Assembly: GCA_003963245.1 (NCBI GenBank)
Contig: RXJX01000014.1
Coordinates: 100,894 to 164,893 of the forward strand
DNA: 64,000 bases
Reading direction: 5' to 3'
Source of the DNA: Neisseriaceae bacterium
GTDB taxonomy: Bacteria; Pseudomonadota; Gammaproteobacteria; Burkholderiales; UBA11063
Below the pieces are notes generated by a model that worked only from the letters and a program-made list of their open reading frames with translations, searched no databases and had not been told where the DNA came from. The first letter of the stretch is position 1, and the number at the start of each line of letters is the position of its first letter. Positions 28,042 to 37,583 of this stretch are shown piece after piece. The position numbers were made by a program, and so were the translations under genes.

Positions 28042-31000
28042 TTATACCTTATTTAGCCCCAACCTCCAGTGGGTTTTTCCAACTATCGCAGATAATTGTT
28101 CCAGACTATCGAAGCTTGGGCAATATTTTGCGATCTCATCTAGTCGTAAAACGCAACGAGCCTGCGAATTGGAGTAATTGATTCTCACAGATGCTCCACC
28201 ATCCCCACTTAATTTCAAAATTGGTTTTAATTTCTCCCAATCTATCTCTGATTTCAAATCCACTTCAATCTGGCTAATCTTTTCTTTTAAAACTTCATCC
28301 AAGAGCAAAATTTTATTCGCATTGACCTTAACTTCATTTCTAAAGGAGTCATAAATCACTTCCCCCTCGACAAAAATCAGCTCATCAATTTTAAACAAGT
28401 GCTTATAACGTTCATAATCGTCGTTGAAGACTACAAATTCAAGCTCCCCACTAGCATCCTCAATCCGGATAAAAGCAATTTTGCCACCTTTTTTAGTTGG
28501 ACGTGAACCCATATAGTTGATGATTCCACCGATCAATACTTTAGGTTTAAGCTTAGCGTATTTAGCATTGATGATTTCCTGAATATCTTCATCCTCAGTA
28601 TTAAATTTAGCTAGCGGATAAACTTCCAATTTCTTTACAATATCCTGATATTCATCAAATAAACTACCAGTTAAATAATAACCAATTGCTTGTTTTTCGA
28701 GAGTCAGTTGTTCTTTAAGAGTAAAAGCAGGATAATCGTCTAGTTCAACCTCGTGAAGTGCCTGCTGATCTTCTTCACCAGCAAAGATATCAAACAAAGA
28801 GCCTTGGTTTTCATTCATCCGCTCCTGATCAATGAAATCGACTATTTTACCCAAATTATTAAATAGCTTGGCGCGATTGACTTCCAATGAATCAAAACAA
28901 CCTGCTTTAATTAGATTTTCCAATGTCCGTTTATTGATAACTTTTTTATCTACCCGCCGACAAAAATCAATAATGCTTTGGAAATGACCATTTTGCTCAC
29001 GTTCAGCAACGATAATATCAACTACGTTTTGTCCTAATCCTTTAACTGCACCCAAGGCATAGCGAATAGCATATGTAGTTGCACTATTATGTTGAATCGC
29101 AACTGGTGTAAAGCGATAAAAAGATTGATTAATGTCTGGCGGTAAAATCTGTAAATCATTATCTTTGCAATCCTGATAAAATTCATATAATTTATCGGTC
29201 TTATCCAACTCCGAAGAAAGCGTAGCTGCCATAAAGCAGGCAGGATAATAAGCCTTGAGTAGCGCAGTGTGATAAGAAACTACTGCATAAGCTGCGGTAT
29301 GAGACTTATTAAAACCATACTCAGCAAACATCGCCATTAGGTCAAAGAGTTTTTCTGCTAATGCTGTATCGTAACCTTTTTTAGCCGCTCCTTCAGTAAA
29401 GATTGCACGATGAGTATCCATCTCTTCTTTTTTCTTCTTACCCATTGCTCGGCGCAATAAATCAGCGCCACCAAGAGTGTAACCACCGATAATTTGCGAA
29501 ATTTGCATCACTTGTTCTTGGTAAACAATCACTCCATAGGTCGGATCGAGACTCTCACGTAAGTCTGGATGGAAATAATCGATTTCAGCTTCACCTTTTT
29601 TGCGTTTCACAAAATCATCCACCATTCCAGAACCAAGTGGTCCCGGACGATAGAGCGCTAATACTGCAATAATATCTTCAAAGCGGCTAGGCTCTAGTTT
29701 AACCAAAAGCCGTTTCATTCCCTGCGACTCTAGCTGGAATACGGCTGTAGTATTTCCGGCTTGTAATAGTTCATAGACTTTGGGATCATCGAATTCAGAG
29801 TTGGATAAATGTAAATCAATCTGATGTAATTTAGCAATATTTTCTACGGCTTCTTGAATAATGGTTAAATTGCGCAAACCTAAAAAGTCAAACTTAACCA
29901 AGCCAATTGCTTCAACATCATCCTTATCCAACTGAGAAGTCTGCATTCCATCGGCCAAATAAAGTGGGCAAAAATCAGACAGTTTACTTGGCGCAATTAG
30001 TACACCAGCCGCATGTTTACCCACGTTACGAGTTAAATCCTCAAGCTGTAAAGACATTTCCCATAATCTACGCACCTCATCATCTGCGTTATCAATCCTT
30101 TGTTTTAGCTCAGGAAATTGAGTCAACGCGTCAATTAAGCCGTAGCTTTTAGCCGGAGTATTTTCGATTAATTTGGAGATAGAATCGCACAAACCATAAG
30201 GTAAACCTAAAACTCGTCCAACGTCTTTAATTACTGCCTTAGACGACATAGTACCAAAAGTAGCAATCTGCGCAACTGCATCGGCACCGTATTTATCCTG
30301 CACGTAATGAATTACTTTTTCGCGTTTTTCCTGACAAAAATCAATATCAAAATCGGGCATCGATACCCGTTCAGGATTTAAGAAACGCTCAAAGAGTAAA
30401 CTATAACGCAGTGGGTCAATATCGGTAATCCCCAGCGAAAATGCAACTAGCGAACCAGCACCAGAACCACGCCCCGGTCCTACGGGAACGCCATTTTGTT
30501 TAGCCCAAATAATGAAGTCAGAGACAATCAGGAAGTAACCCGCAAATCCCATTTGAATAATTGTTTCAATTTCCAGCTCTAAGCGTGCCTGATAAGTTGG
30601 CAAATTCTCGTTGCGAACTCCTTCATCAGGAAACAACTCCTTCATTCGTTGCTCGAGCCCTTGATTAGACAACAAAGAAAGGTATTCTTCTAAAGGTTGA
30701 TTATCGGGTGTTGCAAAATCAGGGAGAAAATATTTGCCCAAAGTAATTTCCAGATTACACTTTTTGGCAATCTCGACACTATTATGCAGTGCAGTCGGTA
30801 AATCGCTAAATAATTCGCCCATTTCCTGCATTGATTTGAAATATTGATCAGGACCGTATTTAGACTGGCGATTACCATCATCAAGCATTGCACCATCGGC
30901 AACACATACTCGCACCTCATGTGCGAGGTAATCGTCAGGTGTAGCAAATTGTACTGGGTGTGTTGCTACTACTGCAACAGAGCACTCGCTAGCTAACTGT

Positions 31001-31545
31001 AAGCAAGCATTAAAAAAGTCATCGTCATAATGTTTTTCAGTGCGCTGCAATTCAATAAAGTAATCATCGGCAAAAATTTCTTTCCAACGCAATACTTGCG
31101 CTTTAGCAGCAGCATAATTACGCTGTTTGATAAATTCAGCTAAATCACCAAATACACCACCAGAGAGGAGTACAACATCATTTTGCGCTGATTCTTGCAA
31201 CCATTCTTCTTTGATATGTGGCACATCCAGAATTTTATTTTGCACGTAAGAACGGCTAATCCAGTCACAGATTTGCCGATAGCCAGCCAAATTTTTTGCC
31301 AATAAAATCAGCTGGTAATTAAAATCTTTACCTTGCACATTAACTTCGCTACCAATAATTGGCTTAATTCCTTTTTCACGGCAAAGTTTATAAAACTTTA
31401 CCAACCCAAACATATTATGATGATCGGTTAATGCCAGCGCAGGCATCTGATTAGCATCGGCTAGTTTAATTAAATTTTTAATTCTCAGAATACCTTCGGT
31501 AACTGAAAATTCACTATGGATCCGTAAATGAACAAAGTCATGCAT
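28042..31545 (-). CDS. dnaE: DNA polymerase III alpha subunit
   Basis: 1167 aa, as in other proteobacteria. The N-terminal PHP domain opens with FVHLRIHSEFSVTEGI (about 4-19). The polymerase catalytic Asp residues lie in MPDFDIDFCQEKREKVI (about 400). GPGRGSGAGSLVAF is upstream. The helix-hairpin-helix reads LGAVKGLGQNVVD (about 830) and the OB fold VLIGGIINYMGSRPTKKG (about 1010). Replicative chain elongation. Co-oriented with the HIT gene 6 bp upstream. Confidence 0.97.
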   Translation of the reverse strand: MHDFVHLRIHSEFSVTEGILRIKNLIKLADANQMPALALTDHHNMFGLVKFYKLCREKGIKPIIGSEVNVQGKDFNYQLILLAKNLAGYRQICDWISRSYVQNKILDVPHIKEEWLQESAQNDVVLLSGGVFGDLAEFIKQRNYAAAKAQVLRWKEIFADDYFIELQRTEKHYDDDFFNACLQLASECSVAVVATHPVQFATPDDYLAHEVRVCVADGAMLDDGNRQSKYGPDQYFKSMQEMGELFSDLPTALHNSVEIAKKCNLEITLGKYFLPDFATPDNQPLEEYLSLLSNQGLEQRMKELFPDEGVRNENLPTYQARLELEIETIIQMGFAGYFLIVSDFIIWAKQNGVPVGPGRGSGAGSLVAFSLGITDIDPLRYSLLFERFLNPERVSMPDFDIDFCQEKREKVIHYVQDKYGADAVAQIATFGTMSSKAVIKDVGRVLGLPYGLCDSISKLIENTPAKSYGLIDALTQFPELKQRIDNADDEVRRLWEMSLQLEDLTRNVGKHAAGVLIAPSKLSDFCPLYLADGMQTSQLDKDDVEAIGLVKFDFLGLRNLTIIQEAVENIAKLHQIDLHLSNSEFDDPKVYELLQAGNTTAVFQLESQGMKRLLVKLEPSRFEDIIAVLALYRPGPLGSGMVDDFVKRKKGEAEIDYFHPDLRESLDPTYGVIVYQEQVMQISQIIGGYTLGGADLLRRAMGKKKKEEMDTHRAIFTEGAAKKGYDTALAEKLFDLMAMFAEYGFNKSHTAAYAVVSYHTALLKAYYPACFMAATLSSELDKTDKLYEFYQDCKDNDLQILPPDINQSFYRFTPVAIQHNSATTYAIRYALGAVKGLGQNVVDIIVAEREQNGHFQSIIDFCRRVDKKVINKRTLENLIKAGCFDSLEVNRAKLFNNLGKIVDFIDQERMNENQGSLFDIFAGEEDQQALHEVELDDYPAFTLKEQLTLEKQAIGYYLTGSLFDEYQDIVKKLEVYPLAKFNTEDEDIQEIINAKYAKLKPKVLIGGIINYMGSRPTKKGGKIAFIRIEDASGELEFVVFNDDYERYKHLFKIDELIFVEGEVIYDSFRNEVKVNANKILLLDEVLKEKISQIEVDLKSEIDWEKLKPILKLSGDGGASVRINYSNSQARCVLRLDEIAKYCPSFDSLEQLSAIVGKTHWRLGLNKV

Positions 31546-31551
31546 ATAAGT

Positions 31552-31974
31552 TTACAACACCAAAAATAAGGTCTTAAAATTATTACGTAAAATCGCCGCC
31601 GCGCTGATTAGTTCAGAAGAGGGTTGGTAGTCAGGATGAGTAATTTCGCCCCAAGTTGGATTAGGAAAGTGTTTATCATCAATAAAACGAGGGATTACAT
31701 GCCAATGAACATGCGGAGTAACATTACCAAAACTGGCAATATTGATTTTTTCAGGGCTAAGGGCTTGCCGGAGAATTTGCTCACACTTAATCACCGCCTG
31801 GTATAAATTTATATTCTCGTCAAAGCTTAAATCGGTGAGCTCTTTAAGATGTCGGTTTAACACTACGCGCAAATATCCGAGGTAATCTTGATCATCAATC
31901 CAAATAATCCGATACGCATCACAACTATATAACACTTCACCGCCGCTATTTTGACAAAAGAAACATTCACTCAT
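31552..31974 (-). CDS. HIT-domain protein
   Basis: 140 aa from ATG 31974, which has GGGAG in front (a GTG at 31977 is in frame one codon earlier). The N-terminus has two cysteines in CFFCQNSGG. The active site HVHWHVIPRF (about 109-118) is the H-x-H-x-H histidine triad. Such proteins hydrolyse nucleotide phosphoramidates or dinucleotides. It is the first gene of the dnaE run, behind an extended -10 at 32003-32011. Confidence 0.88.
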   Translation of the reverse strand: MSECFFCQNSGGEVLYSCDAYRIIWIDDQDYLGYLRVVLNRHLKELTDLSFDENINLYQAVIKCEQILRQALSPEKINIASFGNVTPHVHWHVIPRFIDDKHFPNPTWGEITHPDYQPSSELISAAAILRNNFKTLFLVL

Positions 31975-32002
31975 CACTGCTCCCGATTATTATTAAGTCA
32001 AA

Positions 32003-32011
32003 ATTTTAACA
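32003..32011 (-). promoter_or_regulatory. Extended -10 promoter for HIT-dnaE
   Basis: Minus-strand TGTTAAAAT (TAAAAT at 32003-32008), about 29 bp before the ATG. The rest of the 367-bp gap up to fruA is AT-rich; a CAATATTGATTATTG stretch around 32100-32116 is a possible operator, otherwise nothing is seen. Confidence 0.5.
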
Positions 32012-32263
32012 GAGTCTGAGTTACCGCGTAGGTAAAAACTGTTACTTGATTTCAAACCGTGAAATAATCTATAGCATAGTTAACAATATTTAGCAATCAA
32101 CAATATTGATTATTGTGAGATTAGTGTAACTTCGATAGAATTGTTCGTTTGTAACTTTAATTAAGTTGTAAATACTTCTAATGGGGTAATTAGGCGCAAA
32201 TTAAAAATGCTGCAAAGCATCAAAGTTTATAAATCAGCGTCAAAAATTTAATATATCACAATA

Positions 32264-32272
32264 TGGTAAAAT
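32264..32272 (+). promoter_or_regulatory. Extended -10 promoter for the fructose PTS gene
   Basis: TGGTAAAAT (TAAAAT at 32267-32272), about 72 bp before the ATG. The context is nearly identical to the gyrA promoter (ATATGGTAAAATA then CGCG). Confidence 0.5.
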
Positions 32273-32344
32273 AACGCGCACCGTCGTTCAAAATAGCCAA
32301 TTAAAGCTAAAAATATCATGTAATTTAAACAAAGGAAATTTGTC

Positions 32345-34264
32345 ATGATTGATAATTTTTTAAATGAGCAGCTAATTTGCCTTGATTTAAAGTCAACCAG
32401 CAAAGCAGAAGTTTTTGTAGAATTGATTGACTTATTAGTCAAAAATGGTAACGTTACCAATAAAGAGCAATTTCTTGCCGATGTTAATGCACGTGAGGCA
32501 GTTAGCAATACTGGCTTTGAAGAAGGAGTTGCTTTCCCTCACGCCAAGAGTTCTGCGGTAGTCACACCTGGCGTAGCGGTTGGGATTAGTCGCAGCGGCA
32601 TTGATTATGGTGCCGATGATGGCGAATATTCCAAACTCTTTTTTATGATTGCATCGCCAGAAGGCAGCACCAATTTGCACGTTGAATTATTAGCAAAAAT
32701 ATCCAATAAGCTAATTGAGCACGGTTTTATCAATAAAATCATGGCAGCCACAACAACCGAAGAAGCGCTTGACCTTCTAATGGAGCAGAAAAAAGCTAAA
32801 GAAGTTAAAACCAGTACCAGCAAAGGCTTTGTTATCGGTGTCACAGGTTGCCCAACTGGGGTAGCGCATACCTATTTAGCTGCTGAGGCTCTGGAAGTCG
32901 GAGCGGCTAATTTGGGCTACACTATCAAAGTTGAAACTAATGGTTCAGTTGGGGTTAAAAATTCACCGAGTGACGAAGAGATCGCTAAAGCAGATGCGAT
33001 CATCGTCAGCTGTGATACGCAAGTTGACATGACTCGCTTTGCAGGTAAAAGACTAATCAAAACTGGTGTAAAAGCACCGATTAAAAACGCGGAGAAATTA
33101 ATTCAGGAAGCATTAGAAGCACCATTGTTTCAAGCACAGACTGCAACAAAATCACAAAAACAAGATAAGAAAAGTACAGCTAATGGTAGTCTTTATACCT
33201 ATCTGATGAATGGCGTATCTTACATGATTCCGTTTGTGGTAACTGGGGGGTTATTGATAGCCCTATCTCTAGCCATTGGCGGTAAACCAAGTGAAGCCGG
33301 AATGGTGATTCCCAAAGGTAGTGAATGGCAATCAGTACTTGATGTCGGAGTAGCTTCATTTACGCTAATGATTCCAGTCTTAGCCGGCTTCATTGCTCTG
33401 GCGATTGGTGATCGAGCAGCCTTAGCACCAGGCTTCATTGGTGGCTGGATTGCCAATAATGGTTCATTCTATCATGCCTCAGCAGGTACTGGCTTTATCG
33501 GCGCGATTATCGCAGGCTTACTTGTTGGCTACTTTGTTCGTTGGATAGCTAATTTAAATTACCACAAAATGTTACGTCCATTAGTACCGATATTAATTGC
33601 GCCAATTAGTGGTACATTGTTTATTGCTGCAGTGTTTATCTTCGTAATTGGTGCACCAATTGCCAGTTTAATGGTATTCTTAAATCATACCTTACAGGAA
33701 ATGAGTACTGGCAATGCAATATTACTCGGTATTGTACTGGGTGGTATGACAGGCTTTGATATGGGCGGACCATTTAATAAAGTTGCTTTCCTTTTCTCAA
33801 TTGGGATGATTGCCAATGGTCAAACTCAATTCATGGGTGCAATGGCATGTGCAATTCCGGTTGCGCCATTAGGCATGGCATTATCAACTGTAATTGGTAA
33901 AAAAATGAATATTTTTAGTGAAACTGAACTTGAAGCAGGTAAGGCTGCCGGAGCTATGGGTTTAGTAGGAATATCTGAGGGTGCAATTCCTTTTGCTGCG
34001 CAAGATCCGCTTTCGGTAATTCCGGCAAATGTCATCGGTAGTATGCTTGCATCAGTAATGGCATTTAGCTTTGGAGTAACTGACAGTGTAGCACATGGCG
34101 GACCAATCGTTGCCCTACTTGGCGCAATGAATAAACCACTAATCGCAATTATTTGTATGCTCTCTGGAGCTGTTGCAACTGCGATAATTGCGATAATTTT
34201 GAAAAAATTCTTTAGCAAAAAATCATCAAGCAACAAAGCTTCTCAAGCACTAAATAATGCTTAA
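32345..34264 (+). CDS. fruA: Fructose-type PTS EIIABC permease
   Basis: 639 aa with the A-B-C order. EIIA (1-145) has the phospho-His in GVAFPHAKSS (about 62-71). EIIB (about 160-255) has the phospho-Cys in VTGCPTGVAHTYLAAEAL. EIIC (about 285-625) has about ten membrane segments, with GGMTGFDMGGPFNKVAF and VGISEGAIPFAAQDPL as family motifs. It imports and phosphorylates fructose or a related ketose. The usual partners fruB (HPr-EIIA) and fruK are absent on both sides, so it is an orphan operon. Confidence 0.9.
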   Translation: MIDNFLNEQLICLDLKSTSKAEVFVELIDLLVKNGNVTNKEQFLADVNAREAVSNTGFEEGVAFPHAKSSAVVTPGVAVGISRSGIDYGADDGEYSKLFFMIASPEGSTNLHVELLAKISNKLIEHGFINKIMAATTTEEALDLLMEQKKAKEVKTSTSKGFVIGVTGCPTGVAHTYLAAEALEVGAANLGYTIKVETNGSVGVKNSPSDEEIAKADAIIVSCDTQVDMTRFAGKRLIKTGVKAPIKNAEKLIQEALEAPLFQAQTATKSQKQDKKSTANGSLYTYLMNGVSYMIPFVVTGGLLIALSLAIGGKPSEAGMVIPKGSEWQSVLDVGVASFTLMIPVLAGFIALAIGDRAALAPGFIGGWIANNGSFYHASAGTGFIGAIIAGLLVGYFVRWIANLNYHKMLRPLVPILIAPISGTLFIAAVFIFVIGAPIASLMVFLNHTLQEMSTGNAILLGIVLGGMTGFDMGGPFNKVAFLFSIGMIANGQTQFMGAMACAIPVAPLGMALSTVIGKKMNIFSETELEAGKAAGAMGLVGISEGAIPFAAQDPLSVIPANVIGSMLASVMAFSFGVTDSVAHGGPIVALLGAMNKPLIAIICMLSGAVATAIIAIILKKFFSKKSSSNKASQALNNA

Positions 34265-34362
34265 TTTTTCTTAGGCAGGATGGGGATTATTCCCTGCCCT
34301 GCCTTGCTCACAAAATTGAATTAGTTCTTTACTACAATAAGAGGTGTAGTAACCTAATATGC

Positions 34363-34830
34363 TTAGCTTTCTGCCGGAAAGTTATAATTATAATTTAAAA
34401 ACTGAGTATCCTGAACAAACCCCAGCTTATGATATAACCTTTGTGCAGCAAAGTTATCTGTTGCTGTTTGTAAACTAACCCACTTAGCGCCAGAGCTTTG
34501 ACAAAATGCTAGACTTTGCCGAATAAGCTGACAGGCAATTCCCTGAGACCTAAACTCATGACAAACAAAAAGATCATTTAAAACCCAAGCTTTCTTGGCA
34601 GAAATCGAAGAAAATATTGGATATAGCTGCGTAAATCCAGCCAAAGTTCCATCATTAGTTTCAAAAATAAAAATCACTGAATCATTATTTTCAAGCCGCT
34701 CAGAAATAAAATCAGCCGACTCATTTAAATTACTTTCCTTACCATAAAAACAGCGATACAGATCAAATAACCGAGCCACTTGCTCTAAATCTGCTGTTGT
34801 AGCTAAACGAACATTATTAATTGCATTCAT
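34363..34830 (-). CDS. GNAT-family N-acetyltransferase
   Basis: 155 aa. The acetyl-CoA loop is VCHEFRSQGIACQLIRQSLA (about 89-108), the Q/RxxGxG/A type. LQTATDNFAAQRLYHKLGF (about 119-137) is the C-terminal motif. AAGGAAGT lies at ideal distance from the start. The acceptor is unknown. Convergent with fruA; a GC-rich hairpin (34273-34304) lies between them without a clear T tract. Confidence 0.85.
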   Translation of the reverse strand: MNAINNVRLATTADLEQVARLFDLYRCFYGKESNLNESADFISERLENNDSVIFIFETNDGTLAGFTQLYPIFSSISAKKAWVLNDLFVCHEFRSQGIACQLIRQSLAFCQSSGAKWVSLQTATDNFAAQRLYHKLGFVQDTQFLNYNYNFPAES

Positions 34831-34940
34831 TGTACTTCCTTCATAACCTAACTATCTAATTTAAAATATGGGGTTTTTAATACCGTACTGTTATTAAAAA
34901 GTGTGGTATTCTAATAAATCTTACTATTTATAACACGCAG

Positions 34941-37385
34941 TTAATCTGTAGTATTAATTTCAAAATGGTTATTTCCTTTATCGGAAACACAAGTCTTAAG
35001 ATTTTTACCAAATTTAGTGCTGTAGCTTTTGCAGAATTTATCTTCCAGCCTTAGATCAAATGATGGTGTATCATCTTGTCCAGCTTTGTTAATATCTTGC
35101 ATGCCATACGAATAATTAAACCCTACCACCTTCTCTTTATTATAAAAAACATCCGTAGCATTAGGAGCAAGATTATGACTTCCCGAAGCAATAGCACTTA
35201 CTTTTGGAGCATAATATAAATAATTATAGCTACTTTTAGGGAAGTTTGTCGTTATTGTATATTTCTGCCAGTTAACAATCTTCGGGTCTCTGGTAACATT
35301 AATTGAAGTATTTCCACGGTCACCACGAATTACAACAAAAGTACCATCAGGATAAGCCAAAGTATGATTATCTAGCTGTTTACAAATTAAGGTTGGGCAG
35401 AATAATCTAAAACCCCATGCCCATTCATCACGCCATCTTGCATCACAGCCAAAATTATTGCAGTGAGATTTCAAGATACTAGTATTTCCCCACGCTCCAT
35501 ACTTCACTCCAAAAGCATACTGTGTATTTGCCGGAACGTTACCCCCGCTTATTGCATATATCGCATACCGTGGATCGACATCTCCTTTCTTGCTCACATT
35601 AGTCTCATAGTTGGGGCGATTCATTCGGATATGATTTCCATTTATTACTTCCATTGGACGATTCCACTCATAGAGATGAGCATCGCCTTGATCATACAAG
35701 CGTACAAGATGCTGATAATTTAACTCTGAGTAGACAGGAATATCATTGAAGGCTTTAGATTTGTAAAATCTATCCTTGCGCCAGTGTATAATGTCACTAC
35801 TGTATTTAGCCCCATCTTTTCCCCACCAAGTACGAAACTCTGTATGATCAACATGCTCTAAACGAACTATTCCATCATAGCTATGATCCACAGCACTTTG
35901 CGGAATAAATACTATCTGATCATTAATAACACGAATAAGACTATTTTGATAGCTTGTTAAAGGAATACTAAAATTAGCTGCACTAGGCCAATTTGAGCGC
36001 GAATTTCCGCCATAAGTTCCAACAAGTGTAGTTCCATCATAGGATGTAATAGCCAAACCGGCTAATGATGATAGTTTTGTCGGGTCTAAGCGTCCCTCAC
36101 TACTAAATCTCGAAGAATCATTAAATTTTAATCCGGTTGGTCCATAAACATCTTTTAAAGTATTTTGATTAATCGGTAATTTATCCAGTAATATTTGGAT
36201 TTTTTTAGCGTAAAATTCACGGACTACTGCAGCATTTTGTTGTATGGTATTTTGAGGTAATACCCCATCAATTTTAATCGAAATATGCCCGTCATAAATA
36301 CTTGCATATGGGAAATCGCTACTAATCAATGTGGCCCCAAGCGTATCAATCTGCTGCATACTCGCAATGGCTGCAAGAATATCGGTGTAGCATTTTATAT
36401 ATTCTGCGTTATAAAAGCTATTTAGCGCAATATAATTAACTTTTGCATTATCACGACTGGTTTCATGCATTAAAGAATCAAGAGTGTATTTTATATTTGT
36501 TAAATTATCACCATTATTACCTAATATTTTGCCTAAAGCTAGTTTAGCCACATCACGCCTAGCTTGGAAAAAATCCATTATCACGGTTAATCGTTCAGTC
36601 TTCTGCTTAGCTTTCATGTATTCAATTAGACTGTTATTAGATGATTTTAAAGTGTAGCTAACCTGCTGAGACAATTGATTAATAACTGCTAGATCACCAT
36701 TAAGCCCACTAATCTTATCCTGAAATCTGTCTTTATTATATTGAGTATAAAAATTTATTAATTTATCCTCAAGGATTTTTACTTGAGCGCCAACTTGACT
36801 AATCAAATCAATTGCTAGGGATAACTGCTTATTTGTTGTATTTAAATCAATACTTCCACCGCTATTTTTCGGGAAGATTAATTCTACTATCCCTCCAGCA
36901 AAATCACTGACTGGTTTAAAGGGTGGGAAAATTGCAGCAATAATCTTAAAACTTGCGCCAACACGTTGAGATATTTCTTTATAATTACCAAGGCTATTGC
37001 CATTAATATTGTTTTGAGATGCTTCAGGCATGGTTAGGCTAGTAAGATTTAAATCGCTGGAATTTAGGTTGATATTATAAATATCATCGCCGGGAAGATT
37101 GGCAAATTTTTCAACAGCTGCACTACCAATTTTCTTATTACTATTAGCTGCATAAATATTGATTTGATAAACTCCCGGATTTAATGAAACTCCCGGCATG
37201 GTTATATTACAATATAAAACATTCGCGCAGTTTTGTGTAGCAAATTTGATACCACTAACGGTAGCTACTTCAGCACGAATAACGGTATAATGGTCAAGTT
37301 GCGAAGATGGGAGACTTATTATAGTATTGGCAGCATAGCTATTCAAAGCTAGACAGGTTAACAGACTAATCAGCTTGGTTTTCAT
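34941..37385 (-). CDS. Large secreted protein with Ig-like, helical and beta parts; toxin-like layout
   Basis: 814 aa from ATG 37385 (AAAAGGGG upstream); an earlier in-frame start at 37406 adds seven residues. Signal peptide MKTKLISLLTCLALNSYAAN. A small N-terminal beta domain has C-x5-C (CANVLYC, about 52-58), as in the partial protein at 1-1458 (CAIGDVC). A hydrophobic stretch (IIAAIFPPFKPVSDFAGGIV, about 148-167) follows. Long helices include LSQVSYTLK-type repeats up to about residue 390. The C-terminal 400 residues are Trp/Tyr-rich beta with several cysteines. No family is recognised; a helical pore-forming toxin with receptor-binding C-terminus is a hypothesis. Two LysR genes precede it in the same direction. 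Confidence 0.78.
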   Translation of the reverse strand: MKTKLISLLTCLALNSYAANTIISLPSSQLDHYTVIRAEVATVSGIKFATQNCANVLYCNITMPGVSLNPGVYQINIYAANSNKKIGSAAVEKFANLPGDDIYNINLNSSDLNLTSLTMPEASQNNINGNSLGNYKEISQRVGASFKIIAAIFPPFKPVSDFAGGIVELIFPKNSGGSIDLNTTNKQLSLAIDLISQVGAQVKILEDKLINFYTQYNKDRFQDKISGLNGDLAVINQLSQQVSYTLKSSNNSLIEYMKAKQKTERLTVIMDFFQARRDVAKLALGKILGNNGDNLTNIKYTLDSLMHETSRDNAKVNYIALNSFYNAEYIKCYTDILAAIASMQQIDTLGATLISSDFPYASIYDGHISIKIDGVLPQNTIQQNAAVVREFYAKKIQILLDKLPINQNTLKDVYGPTGLKFNDSSRFSSEGRLDPTKLSSLAGLAITSYDGTTLVGTYGGNSRSNWPSAANFSIPLTSYQNSLIRVINDQIVFIPQSAVDHSYDGIVRLEHVDHTEFRTWWGKDGAKYSSDIIHWRKDRFYKSKAFNDIPVYSELNYQHLVRLYDQGDAHLYEWNRPMEVINGNHIRMNRPNYETNVSKKGDVDPRYAIYAISGGNVPANTQYAFGVKYGAWGNTSILKSHCNNFGCDARWRDEWAWGFRLFCPTLICKQLDNHTLAYPDGTFVVIRGDRGNTSINVTRDPKIVNWQKYTITTNFPKSSYNYLYYAPKVSAIASGSHNLAPNATDVFYNKEKVVGFNYSYGMQDINKAGQDDTPSFDLRLEDKFCKSYSTKFGKNLKTCVSDKGNNHFEINTTD

Positions 37386-37461
37386 AAATACCCCTTTTAT
37401 AATCAAACTTAAAATGGCTAATAACTAGCATAAGGTATTATCCTTTAATTTAGATCATTCT

Positions 37462-37477
37462 GTAAATGAACATTTAC
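37462..37477. promoter_or_regulatory. Perfect 7-2-7 palindrome upstream of the 814-aa secreted protein gene
   Basis: GTAAATG-AA-CATTTAC, about 77 bp before the ATG at 37385 and 107 bp after the stop of the LysR gene at 37584. A good candidate operator, probably for one of the adjacent LysR proteins (inference). Confidence 0.5.
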
Positions 37478-37583
37478 GTATAACAACGATTCAGTTTTGA
37501 AATTATAGAGAACAATGCTTATTTTAGCAATATTCATAATTTCAAAAAATACATTTATGATTCACGCTACTTATAAAATTTCA

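Noticed and set aside
34273..34304. GC-rich hairpin between fruA and the GNAT gene as a terminator
   Set aside because: The stem AGGCAGG/CCTGCCT is good, but neither strand has a following T tract, so a rho-independent terminator is not supported.
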